From positions 487,316 to 551,315 of the forward strand of contig NZ_JBMOXA010000001.1 in NCBI RefSeq assembly GCF_049316285.1: 64,000 nt of DNA, given 5' to 3'. This document shows positions 25,181-34,073 of the stretch, piece after piece; within the stretch, counting starts at the first letter, position 1; every line of letters starts with the position of its first letter. The notes beneath the pieces were generated by a model that was not told the DNA's origin, did no database searches, and was given only the letters and a program-made list of their open reading frames with translations. This stretch comes from Rhodoferax_B sp049316285. Lineage in GTDB: Bacteria > Pseudomonadota > Gammaproteobacteria > Burkholderiales > Burkholderiaceae_C. Position numbers and translations under genes: made by a program.

Positions 25181-26164
25181 ATGGACGAAAAAGATCTCAA
25201 CAAAGAGCGCCTGGAATTGGCGCTGGAGGCCGCCGGGCTGGATCTGTGGGAGAACAATCTCCTCACGGGCGATGTCACGCGCAAGGCGTTGAAGACTTTT
25301 AGGGAACTGGGTTACAGCGATGAAGAAATTCCCGCCTTGGTGGCGAACACGCTGCAACTTGTGCACCCCGGCGACGTGGATGCCACCAAGGCCGCCTTGG
25401 CCGATGTTTTCTCCGGCAAAACCCAGCAGTACCGCTGTGAGTTCAGGCTGCGGACGAAAAGCGGCGGCTGGCTTTGGTTTGCCAACTACGGCCGCATCAT
25501 GGACGCCCGCGCCGAAGTGCCCGGTCAGCGCTTTATCGGCGTGACCTTCAACATCGATGACCGTAAACGCAAAGAAGACGAAATTGCGGAAATCAACCAC
25601 AAGCTGGCCGAGCAAAACAGCCTGCTGCAAGGCCTGAACACGGCATTGGAACTGCTGGCCTCTACCGACGCACTCACCGGACTGGCCAACCGCCGCACCT
25701 TGATGGAGGTGGGCGCCAAGGAATGCAAACGCACGGCGCGTTTTGAACATCCGCTGTCGGTCCTGATGGTTGACATAGACTCCTTCAAGAGCGTGAACGA
25801 CAACTGGGGCCACCTGGTGGGTGACCGCGTGATCTGTGCCGTGGCCGACACCTGCCGGCTGCGTGTGCGTCAGGGTGTGGACACCGTGGCGCGCCTGGGG
25901 GGCGAAGAGTTTGTCATCATCCTGCCGGAAACCAGTGGCGCCAACGCCGAGGTGCTGGCCGAGTCGCTGCGGAAGGAAGCCCAGCATCTGCGTGTCGACG
26001 ACGATGCCGGCACGCCGGTGCCGTTCACCGTGAGCATAGGCGTGGCGTCGCTGGCGCGCGGCCAGTCGTTCGAGCAGCTGTTGAACAGTGCCGACAAGGC
26101 ACTCTACAAAGCCAAGCAGAAGGGGCGCAATCTGGTGCAGCGTTTCGAGGCCATCGCTGGCTAA
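25181..26164 (+). CDS. PAS-GGDEF diguanylate cyclase
   Basis: This 327-residue cytoplasmic protein has an N-terminal PAS fold (residues ~10-128), a short coiled linker (EINHKLAEQNSLLQG) and a C-terminal GGDEF domain with active site GGEEF at residues 240-244. VDIDSFKSVND and STDALTGLANRR are also present. It should make c-di-GMP from GTP. The RxxD inhibitory site expected five residues upstream of GGEEF reads QGVD, so product feedback may be absent. It begins 20 bases after the DUF917 stop and may be cotranscribed with it. Confidence 0.9.
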   Translation: MDEKDLNKERLELALEAAGLDLWENNLLTGDVTRKALKTFRELGYSDEEIPALVANTLQLVHPGDVDATKAALADVFSGKTQQYRCEFRLRTKSGGWLWFANYGRIMDARAEVPGQRFIGVTFNIDDRKRKEDEIAEINHKLAEQNSLLQGLNTALELLASTDALTGLANRRTLMEVGAKECKRTARFEHPLSVLMVDIDSFKSVNDNWGHLVGDRVICAVADTCRLRVRQGVDTVARLGGEEFVIILPETSGANAEVLAESLRKEAQHLRVDDDAGTPVPFTVSIGVASLARGQSFEQLLNSADKALYKAKQKGRNLVQRFEAIAG

Positions 26165-26199
26165 AGCGAGTCAGCGTTGCCGAGTTGCAAGCAGAGCCT

Positions 26200-27045
26200 T
26201 CAGCCCAGCAAGTTTCGCAACGCCGCCTCAATCGCCGCCGCCGTCGCGACGGGCTTTTCCATGGGGAACAGGTGGCTGCCGTCGAGCATGCTGATGCGTC
26301 CGGGCAGCGTACCGTCGCCGCCCACGACCTTGTGGGTCAGTGCCATGCCGACCTGGCGCATTTCTTCGGAGCGTGTGCCGCCTATGAAGGCCGCAGGGCA
26401 TTGCAGCGGGTGTGTACGCAGCAGCCGGTCGAGGTTGTTCGGCAGGGTGTTGTAGATGGCGGTTTCCACGTCGCGATCGAAGCTCAGCACACGCTGGCCG
26501 TCTTCGTCGTGCATGCCGTGTTCCACGTAGTCGCGCAGCACACGTTCGTCCCATTGGGCGAAGGCTTTCTTGTGACGGAAGTGTTCAAATGCCGCCTCCA
26601 CATCGGGCCAGCGGTTGCGCCGGCGCCGGCTCACCTTGCCCGGCGTGATAGAGCCCACCAGCGGCGTGCTCTTGACCAGGCCCAGCGCGCTGGCGCGCCA
26701 GCCGCCGAGCACCGGCGAGTCGATCATCAACACGCCACGCGCCAGTTGGGGATGGCGTGCGGCCGTCATCAGGCTCAGAAAGCCGCCTAGCGAATGACCC
26801 ACCAGAAAAGCCGGAGCGCCGTGCGCAGCCACTTGCGCAGCCGCGAAGTCGGCCAGCTGCTGCACCAGATGCGGCCAGTTGTTGGTGACGGGCAGGGCCG
26901 GGTCGTGGCCGAACTTATCGAGCGCCACCACCTCGAAGCCGCGCTGGCGCAACTCGCCGAACATCAGCGTGTAGGTGGCCGCAGGAAAGCTGTTGGCGTG
27001 CGAGAAGACGATGAGCGGACGCGCCGCCGTTGCCCCGGAAGCCAC
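26200..27045 (-). CDS. Alpha/beta hydrolase
   Basis: This is a 281-residue alpha/beta hydrolase with oxyanion region FSHANSFPAATY, the nucleophile elbow GHSLGG, and a late His in DGSHLFPMEKP. No ATG suits the start. A GTG at 27045 begins two bases after the TGA of the upstream Anbu-like gene, which suggests translational coupling; a TTG slightly upstream, overlapping that stop, is possible. The longer frame to 27144 is low-complexity and overlaps the protease gene. Substrate unknown. Confidence 0.82.
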   Translation of the reverse strand: MASGATAARPLIVFSHANSFPAATYTLMFGELRQRGFEVVALDKFGHDPALPVTNNWPHLVQQLADFAAAQVAAHGAPAFLVGHSLGGFLSLMTAARHPQLARGVLMIDSPVLGGWRASALGLVKSTPLVGSITPGKVSRRRRNRWPDVEAAFEHFRHKKAFAQWDERVLRDYVEHGMHDEDGQRVLSFDRDVETAIYNTLPNNLDRLLRTHPLQCPAAFIGGTRSEEMRQVGMALTHKVVGGDGTLPGRISMLDGSHLFPMEKPVATAAAIEAALRNLLG

Positions 27046-27047
27046 GC

Positions 27048-27875
27048 TCAAATCAGGCGCTCGTTGGGGGCGGTGATCTTGCGCAGCGGTTTGCCGCGCG
27101 GGCCGGCGACCATCAGCGGCTCCGCCGCCGGGCCTTCGCCCCACTGCGGTTGTTCGATGTCGTCAAACGCTTCGCGCAGTTTTTGGCCCCAGGTGTTGTG
27201 CAGCATGCGGAAGTAGGGGTTGTTCTCGTCTATGCAGACAATCTTGTCGGTGCGGAAGGTGTCGGCTTCGTAGACCACCAGGTCCAGCGGCAAGCCTACC
27301 GACAGGTTGGACTTGAGCGTCGAGTCCATGGACACCAGCGCGCACTTGGCGGCTTCGTCCAGCGGCGTGTCGGGGTTGAGCACGCGGTCGAGCACGGGTT
27401 TGCCGTATTTGGATTCACCGATCTGGAAGTAGGGCGTCTCCGACGTGGCCTCGATGAAGTTGCCGGCCGAATACACCTGGAACAGGCGCATGCCTTCACC
27501 GGCGATCTGCCCGCCGAGGATCATGGACACGTTGAAGTCCACACCTGCGGCCTTGAGCGAGGCTGCGTCGCGGTCGTACACGTGGCGCACGGCCGAGCCG
27601 AGCACACGCGCGGCGTCGAACATGCTCTTGGCGTTCCAGATGGTCAGCGGCTCGGCGGTGTCGTTCTCTTGCAGCACCTCGACCTGCAGCAGCTCACGCA
27701 CCGATTGCGAAATGCTCAGGTTGCCCGCCGACAGCAGCACCATAAAGCGGTCGCCAGGGCGCTCGTAGACGATCATCTTGCGGAAGGTGCTGACCTGGTC
27801 GAGTCCGGCATTGGTGCGCGAATCGGAGAGGAACACCAGTCCGGCATTGAGTTTGAGAGCGACGCAGTAAGTCAT
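27048..27875 (-). CDS. Proteasome-type peptidase (Anbu / COG3484 family)
   Basis: This is a 275-residue proteasome beta-subunit-like Ntn hydrolase. Removal of Met would expose Thr1 (TYCVALKL), with Asp17 in LSDSRTNAG and Lys32 in TFRKM as the other catalytic residues. The sequence matches the Anbu ('ancestral beta subunit') group rather than HslV. Anbu is usually encoded with an ATP-grasp protein, an alpha-E protein and a transglutaminase-like protein; none is in this window. Instead mutS lies upstream and an alpha/beta hydrolase directly downstream. Confidence 0.88.
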   Translation of the reverse strand: MTYCVALKLNAGLVFLSDSRTNAGLDQVSTFRKMIVYERPGDRFMVLLSAGNLSISQSVRELLQVEVLQENDTAEPLTIWNAKSMFDAARVLGSAVRHVYDRDAASLKAAGVDFNVSMILGGQIAGEGMRLFQVYSAGNFIEATSETPYFQIGESKYGKPVLDRVLNPDTPLDEAAKCALVSMDSTLKSNLSVGLPLDLVVYEADTFRTDKIVCIDENNPYFRMLHNTWGQKLREAFDDIEQPQWGEGPAAEPLMVAGPRGKPLRKITAPNERLI

Positions 27876-27924
27876 GGGTGATGGCCTTGTTGAGTTCTCG
27901 TTTTGGGCGGTGATGCGGTACCGT

Positions 27925-30591
27925 TCAAGCCTGCTCGCGCTGCGCGAGTTTCTTCAGGCTGTAGAGCGCATCCAGTGCTTCGCGCGGCGACAGCGTATCG
28001 GGCTGGATCGCGTTCAGCGCGGATTCTACGGCGCTGGGGCCGAGTGCTGCACTGGCCGGAGGAGGGGCGAACAGGTCGACCTGGGCACGGCTCTCATCGG
28101 CGCGCGACTCTAGCGCTTCCAATGCGTGGCGTGCGTGGTTGAGCACCGCCGCCGGCATGCCGGCCAGGCGCGCCACGTGGATACCGTAGCTGCGGCTTGC
28201 GGGGCCGGCCTGGATCTCGTGCAGGAAGACGATTTCGCTGCCCGATTCGGCCGCGCTCACGTGGACGTTGATGGCCGCAAAGTGCTTGGCCGGGAAGTCG
28301 GTCAGCTCAAAGTAGTGGGTGGCAAACAGGCTGAAGGCCTGGGTCTTGTCGTGCAGCTGCGCGGCAATGCCCGAGGCCAGGGCCAGGCCGTCGAAGGTCG
28401 AGGTGCCGCGACCGATCTCGTCCATCAGCACCAGGCTGTGCGGCGTGGCGCTGTGCAAAATTTGTGCGGCCTCGGTCATCTCCATCATGAAGGTCGATTG
28501 CGCGTTGGCCAGATCGTCGGCCGCGCCAATGCGTGTGTGGATGGCGTCTATGGGGCCCAGGCGGCAACTGCTGGCCGGCACGTAGCTGCCCATGCTGGCC
28601 AGCAGCACGATGATGGCCACCTGGCGCATATAGGTCGACTTACCACCCATGTTGGGGCCGGTGATGATTTGCATGCGCTGGCGTGGGCCTAGGCGGGTGT
28701 CGTTGGCGATGAAACTGGTGTTGGCGGTCTCGGCCAGGCGTGCCTCCACCACCGGATGGCGGCCACGTTCAATGTCGATACATGGCTCCTTGGCAAATTG
28801 CGGCGCACACCAATCGAGTGTGAGCGAGCGTTCGGCCAGGGCACAGAGTGCATCGAGTGTGGCCAGCGCATGCGCCAGACTGGTGAGCGGTGCCACAAAG
28901 GCTTGCAGCGCATCCAGCACCTGCTCAAACAGCCACTTCTCGCGTGCCAGGGCGCGCTCCTGGGCCGACAGTGCCTTGTCTTCAAACGCCTTCAGCTCGG
29001 GGGTGATGAAGCGCTCGGCGTTCTTCAGCGTTTGGCGGCGGCGGTAGTCGTCGGGTACCTTGTCGAGCTGGCCTTGTGTGACTTCGATGTAGAAGCCATG
29101 TACGCGGTTGAACTGCACACGCAGGTTGGCGATGCCGGTGCGGGCTTTTTCGCGCGTCTCCAGTGCCAGCAAAAAGTCGTCGCAATTGGTCTGGATGGCA
29201 CGCAACTCGTCGAGCTCGGCATCAAAGCCGCTGGCAATGACACCACCGTCGCGCACCAGCGCGGCGGGCTCGGGCATGATGGCCTGGGCCAGCAGGGCGA
29301 TGCCATGCGGTGGCGGCACCAACTGGCTGGAGAGTTGAGCCAAAAGCGCCGTTTGCGCAGGCAGCACGGGCGCAAGAAGCTCTGTTTTTTGTAGTGTTTG
29401 CAGCAGCGCCACCAGTTCGCGCGGGCGTACCTGGCGCAGCGCCACACGCGCGGTGATGCGCTCCACGTCGCTGCAGCCCTTGAGTTGTTCGCGCAGCTTT
29501 TGCCAGCCCCCGGCGCCTTGTGCATCGCGCAGCACGGCTATGGTTTGCAGGCGCGCACTGGCGTCGCTGCGGTCGCGTTGCGGCTCCAGCAGCCAGCGCT
29601 TGAGGGTGCGGCTGCCCATGCTGGTCATGCAGGTGTCGAGCAGCGAAAACAGCGTGGGGCTGTCTTCGCCGCGCAGGGTTTGGATCAGCTCCAGGTTGCG
29701 GCGTGTGGACAGCGGCAGGTCTATACCCGCGTCGTTGCGCTGCACACGCAATGTTTGCACGTGCGACAGGGCGCGGCCCTGGGTGTGCTCCGCATAGGTC
29801 AGCAGGGCGGCGGCAGCGGCGTGGGCTTGGGGCAGCGCGTCGGCACCCCAGGCGGCCAAAGAGGCCGCGTGGAGCTGCTCCAGCAGCTTGCGCAGGCCCA
29901 GGGCGCTGTCAAAGGTCCAGCCCGGGCGGCTGGCGGTGCACATGGCCACACCTGTGGCGTTGCTGCGCACCAGGGCCTTGAGGCGCTGGCTGAAGCTGGC
30001 CGTGGCATCGCTGCTCAGCAGCAGTTCGGCCGGGGCAATGCGTTGTATCCAGGCTTCAAGCTCATCGGCGGCACATTCGCCCAGGTGCAATTCTGCTTGC
30101 GTCAGACTCAGCCAAGCCAGGCCGCAGGTGTTGCGCGGGCCCTGGTGCACGGCCAGCAGAATCGATTCGGTCTTGTCGGCCAGCAGTTCGGCGTCGGTCA
30201 AGGTGCCGGGGGTGACCACACGCACCACCTTGCGCTCCACCGGGCCCTTGCCGGTGACTTCGCCGGTCTGCTCACAAATCGCCACCGACTCGCCCAGGCG
30301 GATCAGCTTGGCCAGATAGCCTTCCAGCGCATGGAACGGAATGCCACACATCACCACCGGTTGCCCGGCCGACTGGCCGCGCCGCGTGAGGGTGATGTCG
30401 AGCAGGGCTGCGGCCTTTTCGGCATCGGCATAAAACAACTCGTAGAAGTCGCCCATGCGGTAGAACACCAAGGTGTCCGGATGCCCGGCTTTCAGCGCCA
30501 GATACTGGGCCATCATCGGCGTGTGGTTGGAAAAATCAGGCATGGGCGTCTGCATAGGCGGCTGCGGCGTGTCTGTTTTTTCTTTTTGCAT
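27925..30591 (-). CDS. mutS: DNA mismatch repair protein MutS
   Basis: MutS recognises mismatches and recruits MutL. The 888-residue protein has the N-terminal mismatch-binding motif FYRMGDFYELF, connector and lever/clamp domains, the ATPase P-loop GPNMGGKSTYMRQ, and DEIGRGTSTFDGLALA. The C-terminus ends with a short helical tail (EALDALYSLKKLA), consistent with the tetramerisation region. I chose the Met of MQKEKTD; MQTPMPDF slightly downstream is possible, and the frame further upstream is not conserved. The gene is 49 bases upstream of the Anbu gene on the same strand. Confidence 0.95.
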   Translation of the reverse strand: MQKEKTDTPQPPMQTPMPDFSNHTPMMAQYLALKAGHPDTLVFYRMGDFYELFYADAEKAAALLDITLTRRGQSAGQPVVMCGIPFHALEGYLAKLIRLGESVAICEQTGEVTGKGPVERKVVRVVTPGTLTDAELLADKTESILLAVHQGPRNTCGLAWLSLTQAELHLGECAADELEAWIQRIAPAELLLSSDATASFSQRLKALVRSNATGVAMCTASRPGWTFDSALGLRKLLEQLHAASLAAWGADALPQAHAAAAALLTYAEHTQGRALSHVQTLRVQRNDAGIDLPLSTRRNLELIQTLRGEDSPTLFSLLDTCMTSMGSRTLKRWLLEPQRDRSDASARLQTIAVLRDAQGAGGWQKLREQLKGCSDVERITARVALRQVRPRELVALLQTLQKTELLAPVLPAQTALLAQLSSQLVPPPHGIALLAQAIMPEPAALVRDGGVIASGFDAELDELRAIQTNCDDFLLALETREKARTGIANLRVQFNRVHGFYIEVTQGQLDKVPDDYRRRQTLKNAERFITPELKAFEDKALSAQERALAREKWLFEQVLDALQAFVAPLTSLAHALATLDALCALAERSLTLDWCAPQFAKEPCIDIERGRHPVVEARLAETANTSFIANDTRLGPRQRMQIITGPNMGGKSTYMRQVAIIVLLASMGSYVPASSCRLGPIDAIHTRIGAADDLANAQSTFMMEMTEAAQILHSATPHSLVLMDEIGRGTSTFDGLALASGIAAQLHDKTQAFSLFATHYFELTDFPAKHFAAINVHVSAAESGSEIVFLHEIQAGPASRSYGIHVARLAGMPAAVLNHARHALEALESRADESRAQVDLFAPPPASAALGPSAVESALNAIQPDTLSPREALDALYSLKKLAQREQA

Positions 30592-30897
30592 CAACAAGTT
30601 AGGCTTTCTTCTCTGTCTGTCGGGGGCTGCGCAGTGCGGCCCGGCGCCGCGATGGCGAATTGAATGGCAGTGATTATCTGGCCTCTGAAGCCGTTCCCGG
30701 TCCGTACGCAGATGAATCACCTTGGGTGGCCCTGGCCGGGAGCCATGGGAGATCGCAAACCGAATCGCGATGGACCTGACGGTGATGCATAAATCGCACA
30801 AAACGATACAAGCTGTTGCGGCGATAAAAAATCCGGTTATCGTTGTTCCTGCGATCGCGTCGCGCTCGCCGGTCCTTGGTCATTTCATATCGCAAAC
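30592..30897. other. Divergent gap mutS / HD-GYP regulator
   Basis: The 306-base gap contains no credible gene. The inverted repeat CGATAA-N9-TTATCG (near 30822-30842) lies about 55-75 bases upstream of the HD-GYP start and is the only notable structure; it may be an operator. Confidence 0.4.
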
Positions 30898-32007
30898 ATG
30901 GACAATGTTGCCGCTTTGAACAAGAAGTCGGAAGTGACGGTTTTGGTGGTGGACGATACGCCCGACAACCTGTCACTCATGAGTTCACTGCTCAAGGATC
31001 GTTACCGCGTGAAGGTGGCGAACCACGGCGAGCGCGGCCTGCGCATCGCCGCATCCGACCCGCCACCCGACCTGATTCTGCTGGACATCATGATGCCCGG
31101 CATAGACGGTTATGAGGTCTGCCGCCGCCTGAAGTCCGATCCGCTCACGCGTGACATTCCGGTGATTTTCCTGACCGCCAAATCAGAGGTGGACGATGAA
31201 ACCCAGGGCCTGGCCCTGGGCGCCGCCGACTACATCACCAAGCCCGTGAGCCCGCCGATTTTGCTGGCGCGTGTGGAAACCCACCTGGCGCTCAAGGCGA
31301 GTGCTGATTTCCTGCGCGACAAAAGCGCCTTCCTCGAAGAAGAGGTGGCCAAACGCACGCTGGAGGTGCAGGCCATCCAGGACGTGACCATCATGGCAAT
31401 GGCCTCGCTGGCGGAAACCCGCGACAACGAAACCGGCAACCACATCCGGCGCACACAGTTGTATGTGCGCCGCTTGGCCGAGGTGTTGCGCGTGGTGCCG
31501 CGCTTCACCGACTATTTGTCCGACCGCAATATTGAACTGCTGTTCAAATCAGCACCGCTGCACGACATCGGCAAGATTGGCATTCCCGACAACATCCTGC
31601 TCAAGCCGGGCAAACTCACGCCGGAAGAGTTCGAGATCATGAAGACCCACACCACGCTGGGGCGCAATGCGATTGTTGACGCCGAGGCCCGCCTGGGCAT
31701 GCAGGTCGAATTTTTGACACTGGCCAAAGAGATTGCCCTGAGCCACCAGGAGAAATGGGATGGTTCCGGTTACCCCGAAGGTTTGGCCGGCGAGGCGATT
31801 CCGATTGCAGCGCGGCTCATGGCGATTGCCGATGTGTATGACGCGCTGATCAGCAAACGCGTCTACAAGCCGCCATTCAGCCACCCGGAAGCCTGCGAAA
31901 TCATGCGCAAAGGGCGCGGCAGCCATTTCGACCCCGAAATGCTGGATGCGTTTATGGAGGTGTCGACCGACTTCTACGACATCGCGCAGAAGTACACCGA
32001 CGACTGA
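30898..32007 (+). CDS. Response regulator with HD-GYP domain (RpfG-like)
   Basis: This is a 369-residue two-domain regulator. The receiver domain (residues ~13-130) has DD at 19-20, phospho-acceptor Asp63 in LLDIMMPG, and Lys in TKPVSP. The HD-GYP phosphodiesterase domain has HDIGKIGIP at about 222-230 and SGYPEGL near 290. HD-GYP enzymes hydrolyse c-di-GMP to GMP. No partner histidine kinase is adjacent. The gene is monocistronic with a clear terminator. Confidence 0.92.
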   Translation: MDNVAALNKKSEVTVLVVDDTPDNLSLMSSLLKDRYRVKVANHGERGLRIAASDPPPDLILLDIMMPGIDGYEVCRRLKSDPLTRDIPVIFLTAKSEVDDETQGLALGAADYITKPVSPPILLARVETHLALKASADFLRDKSAFLEEEVAKRTLEVQAIQDVTIMAMASLAETRDNETGNHIRRTQLYVRRLAEVLRVVPRFTDYLSDRNIELLFKSAPLHDIGKIGIPDNILLKPGKLTPEEFEIMKTHTTLGRNAIVDAEARLGMQVEFLTLAKEIALSHQEKWDGSGYPEGLAGEAIPIAARLMAIADVYDALISKRVYKPPFSHPEACEIMRKGRGSHFDPEMLDAFMEVSTDFYDIAQKYTDD

Positions 32008-32017
32008 GTTCTTCAGC

Positions 32018-32053
32018 AAAAAGCCCCGCCTGCAGATCGCAGGCGGGGCTTTT
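32018..32053. terminator. Rho-independent terminator (bidirectional)
   Basis: The stem GCCCCGCCTGC-agatc-GCAGGCGGGGC is flanked by A and T runs. It ends the HD-GYP transcript and is placed to end the convergent suhB transcript. Confidence 0.92.
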
Positions 32054-32111
32054 GATTTTTTGCGCTGCCTATGCTCAGAACGTGGTGACGTTCTGCGGCG
32101 CGCTGCGGGTC

Positions 32112-33104
32112 TCAGCGTGGTTGGCGGCGCAGGGTGGGACGTGGCTCGGCTGCGGTTGCAGCGGCTGGCGCGGCGTCGGCGGCGCTGTCGTCGGTCGCCA
32201 CGTCGTGGGTCGAAGCCTCGTCGGGCGTCGATTCGTCGGCGAGTTTGTCGATGGCGTTGCCGGCCTGGCGCAGGCTGGCCTTTTCGCCCGCCGAGGCGAA
32301 CTTGCTGTATTTGCTGAAGATGGAGACCAGCTGGCTGTAGAGGCGCGGGTTGGCGGCCAGGCATTCCTTCTGTTCCAGGAAGTCAGACTCACCGGTGAAG
32401 TTGCCCACCAGACCACCGGCTTCGGTGATCAGCAGCGCGCCGGCGGCCATGTCCCAAGGGTTCAGGCCGGCTTCAAAGAAACCGTCGGAGTAACCGGCGG
32501 CCACGTAAGCCAGGTCCAGGGCCGCAGCACCGGGGCGGCGCAGGCCGGCGGTGCGCGGCATGATGTCGGCCATCATGCCCAGGTAGTTTTTGAAGTTGTC
32601 GCCCGGGCGGAACGGGAAGCCCGTGGACAGCAGGCACTCTTGCAAACGAATACGCTTGGACACACGGATGCGGCGTTCGTTCAGATAAGCGCCACGGCCC
32701 TTGGTGGCGGTGAACAAGTCGTTGCGCGTGGGGTCGTAAATGACGGCCTGTTCCAGGCGGCCTTTGACGGCCAGCGCAATGCTTACGCAGTAGTACGGAA
32801 AGCCGTGGATGAAGTTGGTAGTGCCGTCCAGCGGATCGATGATCCAGACGTATTCGGAGTCTTTTGCGCCATGCTCGGTGCCCGACTCTTCAGCCAGGAT
32901 GCCGTGGCCGGGATAGGCCGTGAGCAGCGTTTCGATGATGACCTGTTCTGCCGCCTGATCAACTTCGGTGACGAAGTCGTTAACCTGCTTTTGCGAAATC
33001 CGCACGGCCTCCACGTCGAGCGCAGCGCGATTGATGATGGCGCCAGCGGCGCGAGCAGCCTTGACGGCCACGTTAAGCATGGGGTGCAGGTTTAAAGACG
33101 ACAT
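32112..33104 (-). CDS. suhB: Inositol monophosphatase family protein SuhB
   Basis: This 330-residue protein has the metal-dependent phosphatase motifs EESG, DPLDGTTNF and the second aspartate motif NPWDMAAGALLITEAGG. SuhB acts as inositol-1-phosphatase and, in enterobacteria, as a partner of rRNA antitermination complexes. The last ~60 residues form an Ala/Asp/Thr-rich tail (ADESTPDEASTHDVATDDSA) not found in the core family. The start is MSSLNLHPM at 33104. It is divergent from trmJ. Confidence 0.92.
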   Translation of the reverse strand: MSSLNLHPMLNVAVKAARAAGAIINRAALDVEAVRISQKQVNDFVTEVDQAAEQVIIETLLTAYPGHGILAEESGTEHGAKDSEYVWIIDPLDGTTNFIHGFPYYCVSIALAVKGRLEQAVIYDPTRNDLFTATKGRGAYLNERRIRVSKRIRLQECLLSTGFPFRPGDNFKNYLGMMADIMPRTAGLRRPGAAALDLAYVAAGYSDGFFEAGLNPWDMAAGALLITEAGGLVGNFTGESDFLEQKECLAANPRLYSQLVSIFSKYSKFASAGEKASLRQAGNAIDKLADESTPDEASTHDVATDDSAADAAPAAATAAEPRPTLRRQPR

Positions 33105-33239
33105 AAGTTGTAGTGAAGAACAGGAAAGAGGCAACCCGGCGATGCGGACAGCGACAATAGCCCTCGATTTTACCCGGTCGGCCTGTTTTTGTGCACCACT
33201 TCGGTATTTCAACCCTATTACAGCCCCATAACTCTGTCG

Positions 33240-34064
33240 ATGCAAACCCGATTTATCCTGATCAACACCAGCCACGCCGGCAATATTGGCGCCACCGCGC
33301 GTGCCATGAAAACCATGGGTTTCCAAGACTTGGTGCTGGTGGGCCCGCGCTGGGCCAACGTGCTGCGCCGCCAGGAAACCATTCAGCGCGCAAGTGGTGC
33401 GCTCGACGTGTTGGACAACGCGCGCATTGTCGAAACGCTGGACGAGGCGCTCGACGGCATGAGCCATCTGTGCGCCACGGCGATGATCCCGCGCGACTTT
33501 GGCCCGCCCACGCGGTCGCCGCGCGAGCACTTTGAAATGCTATTAAAAGGCGAGCTGCCTGCGCAATCACAGGTTGCGCCAGAGGCCGATTTGGCTCAAG
33601 CGGCTGGTTTACCCGAGGGCATTGCGTTTCTGTTTGGTTCCGAGCGTTATGGCATGGCCAACGAAGACGTCTACCGCTGCCACGTCGCCTTGAGCATTCC
33701 CACCAACCCGAACTTCGGCTCGCTGAACCTGGGCGCTGCCGTGCAGTTGATCGCCTACGAATGGCGCCTGGCGCTGGGCGGTTATGACGTCGCGAATGGT
33801 ATTGCGCCGGCGGTGCAAGCCGATGCGCGGCAGTTGAACGGCATGCTGGCGCACCTGGAGCAAGCGCTGGTGGCTGTGGGTTTTCTCGACCCCGCGGCGC
33901 CGAAGAAGTTGATGCCGCGGTTGACGCAATTGTTCAACCGCGCGCAGCCTACACAAGATGAAATCCACATCCTGCGCGGCATCGCCAAAGCCATGCAGTT
34001 CACTGCTGCGAAGGTCCCCACATCTCTCAGTGGGGACAAAGCAACCCCTCCCGCAAACGACTAG
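33240..34064 (+). CDS. trmJ: tRNA (cytidine/uridine-2'-O-)-methyltransferase TrmJ
   Basis: TrmJ is a SPOUT methyltransferase that 2'-O-methylates position 32 of several tRNAs using S-adenosylmethionine. The 274-residue protein has INTSHAGNIGATARAMKTMG at the start, LFGSERYGMANEDV and NFGSLNLGAAVQLIAYEWRL in the knot region, and a helical C-terminus. Residues ~99-116 (EMLLKGELPAQSQVAPEA) are encoded by an in-frame copy of the 52-bp palindromic repeat. Compared with my memory of E. coli TrmJ, the loop before the knot is about 18 residues longer. Start ATG 33240. Confidence 0.93.
   Translation: MQTRFILINTSHAGNIGATARAMKTMGFQDLVLVGPRWANVLRRQETIQRASGALDVLDNARIVETLDEALDGMSHLCATAMIPRDFGPPTRSPREHFEMLLKGELPAQSQVAPEADLAQAAGLPEGIAFLFGSERYGMANEDVYRCHVALSIPTNPNFGSLNLGAAVQLIAYEWRLALGGYDVANGIAPAVQADARQLNGMLAHLEQALVAVGFLDPAAPKKLMPRLTQLFNRAQPTQDEIHILRGIAKAMQFTAAKVPTSLSGDKATPPAND
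33536..33587. repeat. 52-bp palindromic repeat, copy C (inside trmJ)
   Basis: Blocks TGCTATTAAAA, GAGCTGC, GCGCAA-N7-TTGCGC and AGAGGCC occur in the same order and spacing as in copies A and D. The copy lies wholly within trmJ and keeps the reading frame. Confidence 0.65.
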
Positions 34065-34073
34065 ACTGCGCGC

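Noticed and set aside
28111..28140. AAGCGCTAGAG-like string inside mutS resembling the palindromic repeat
   Set aside because: Only one arm fits, and the encoded residues look like normal MutS sequence; probably chance.
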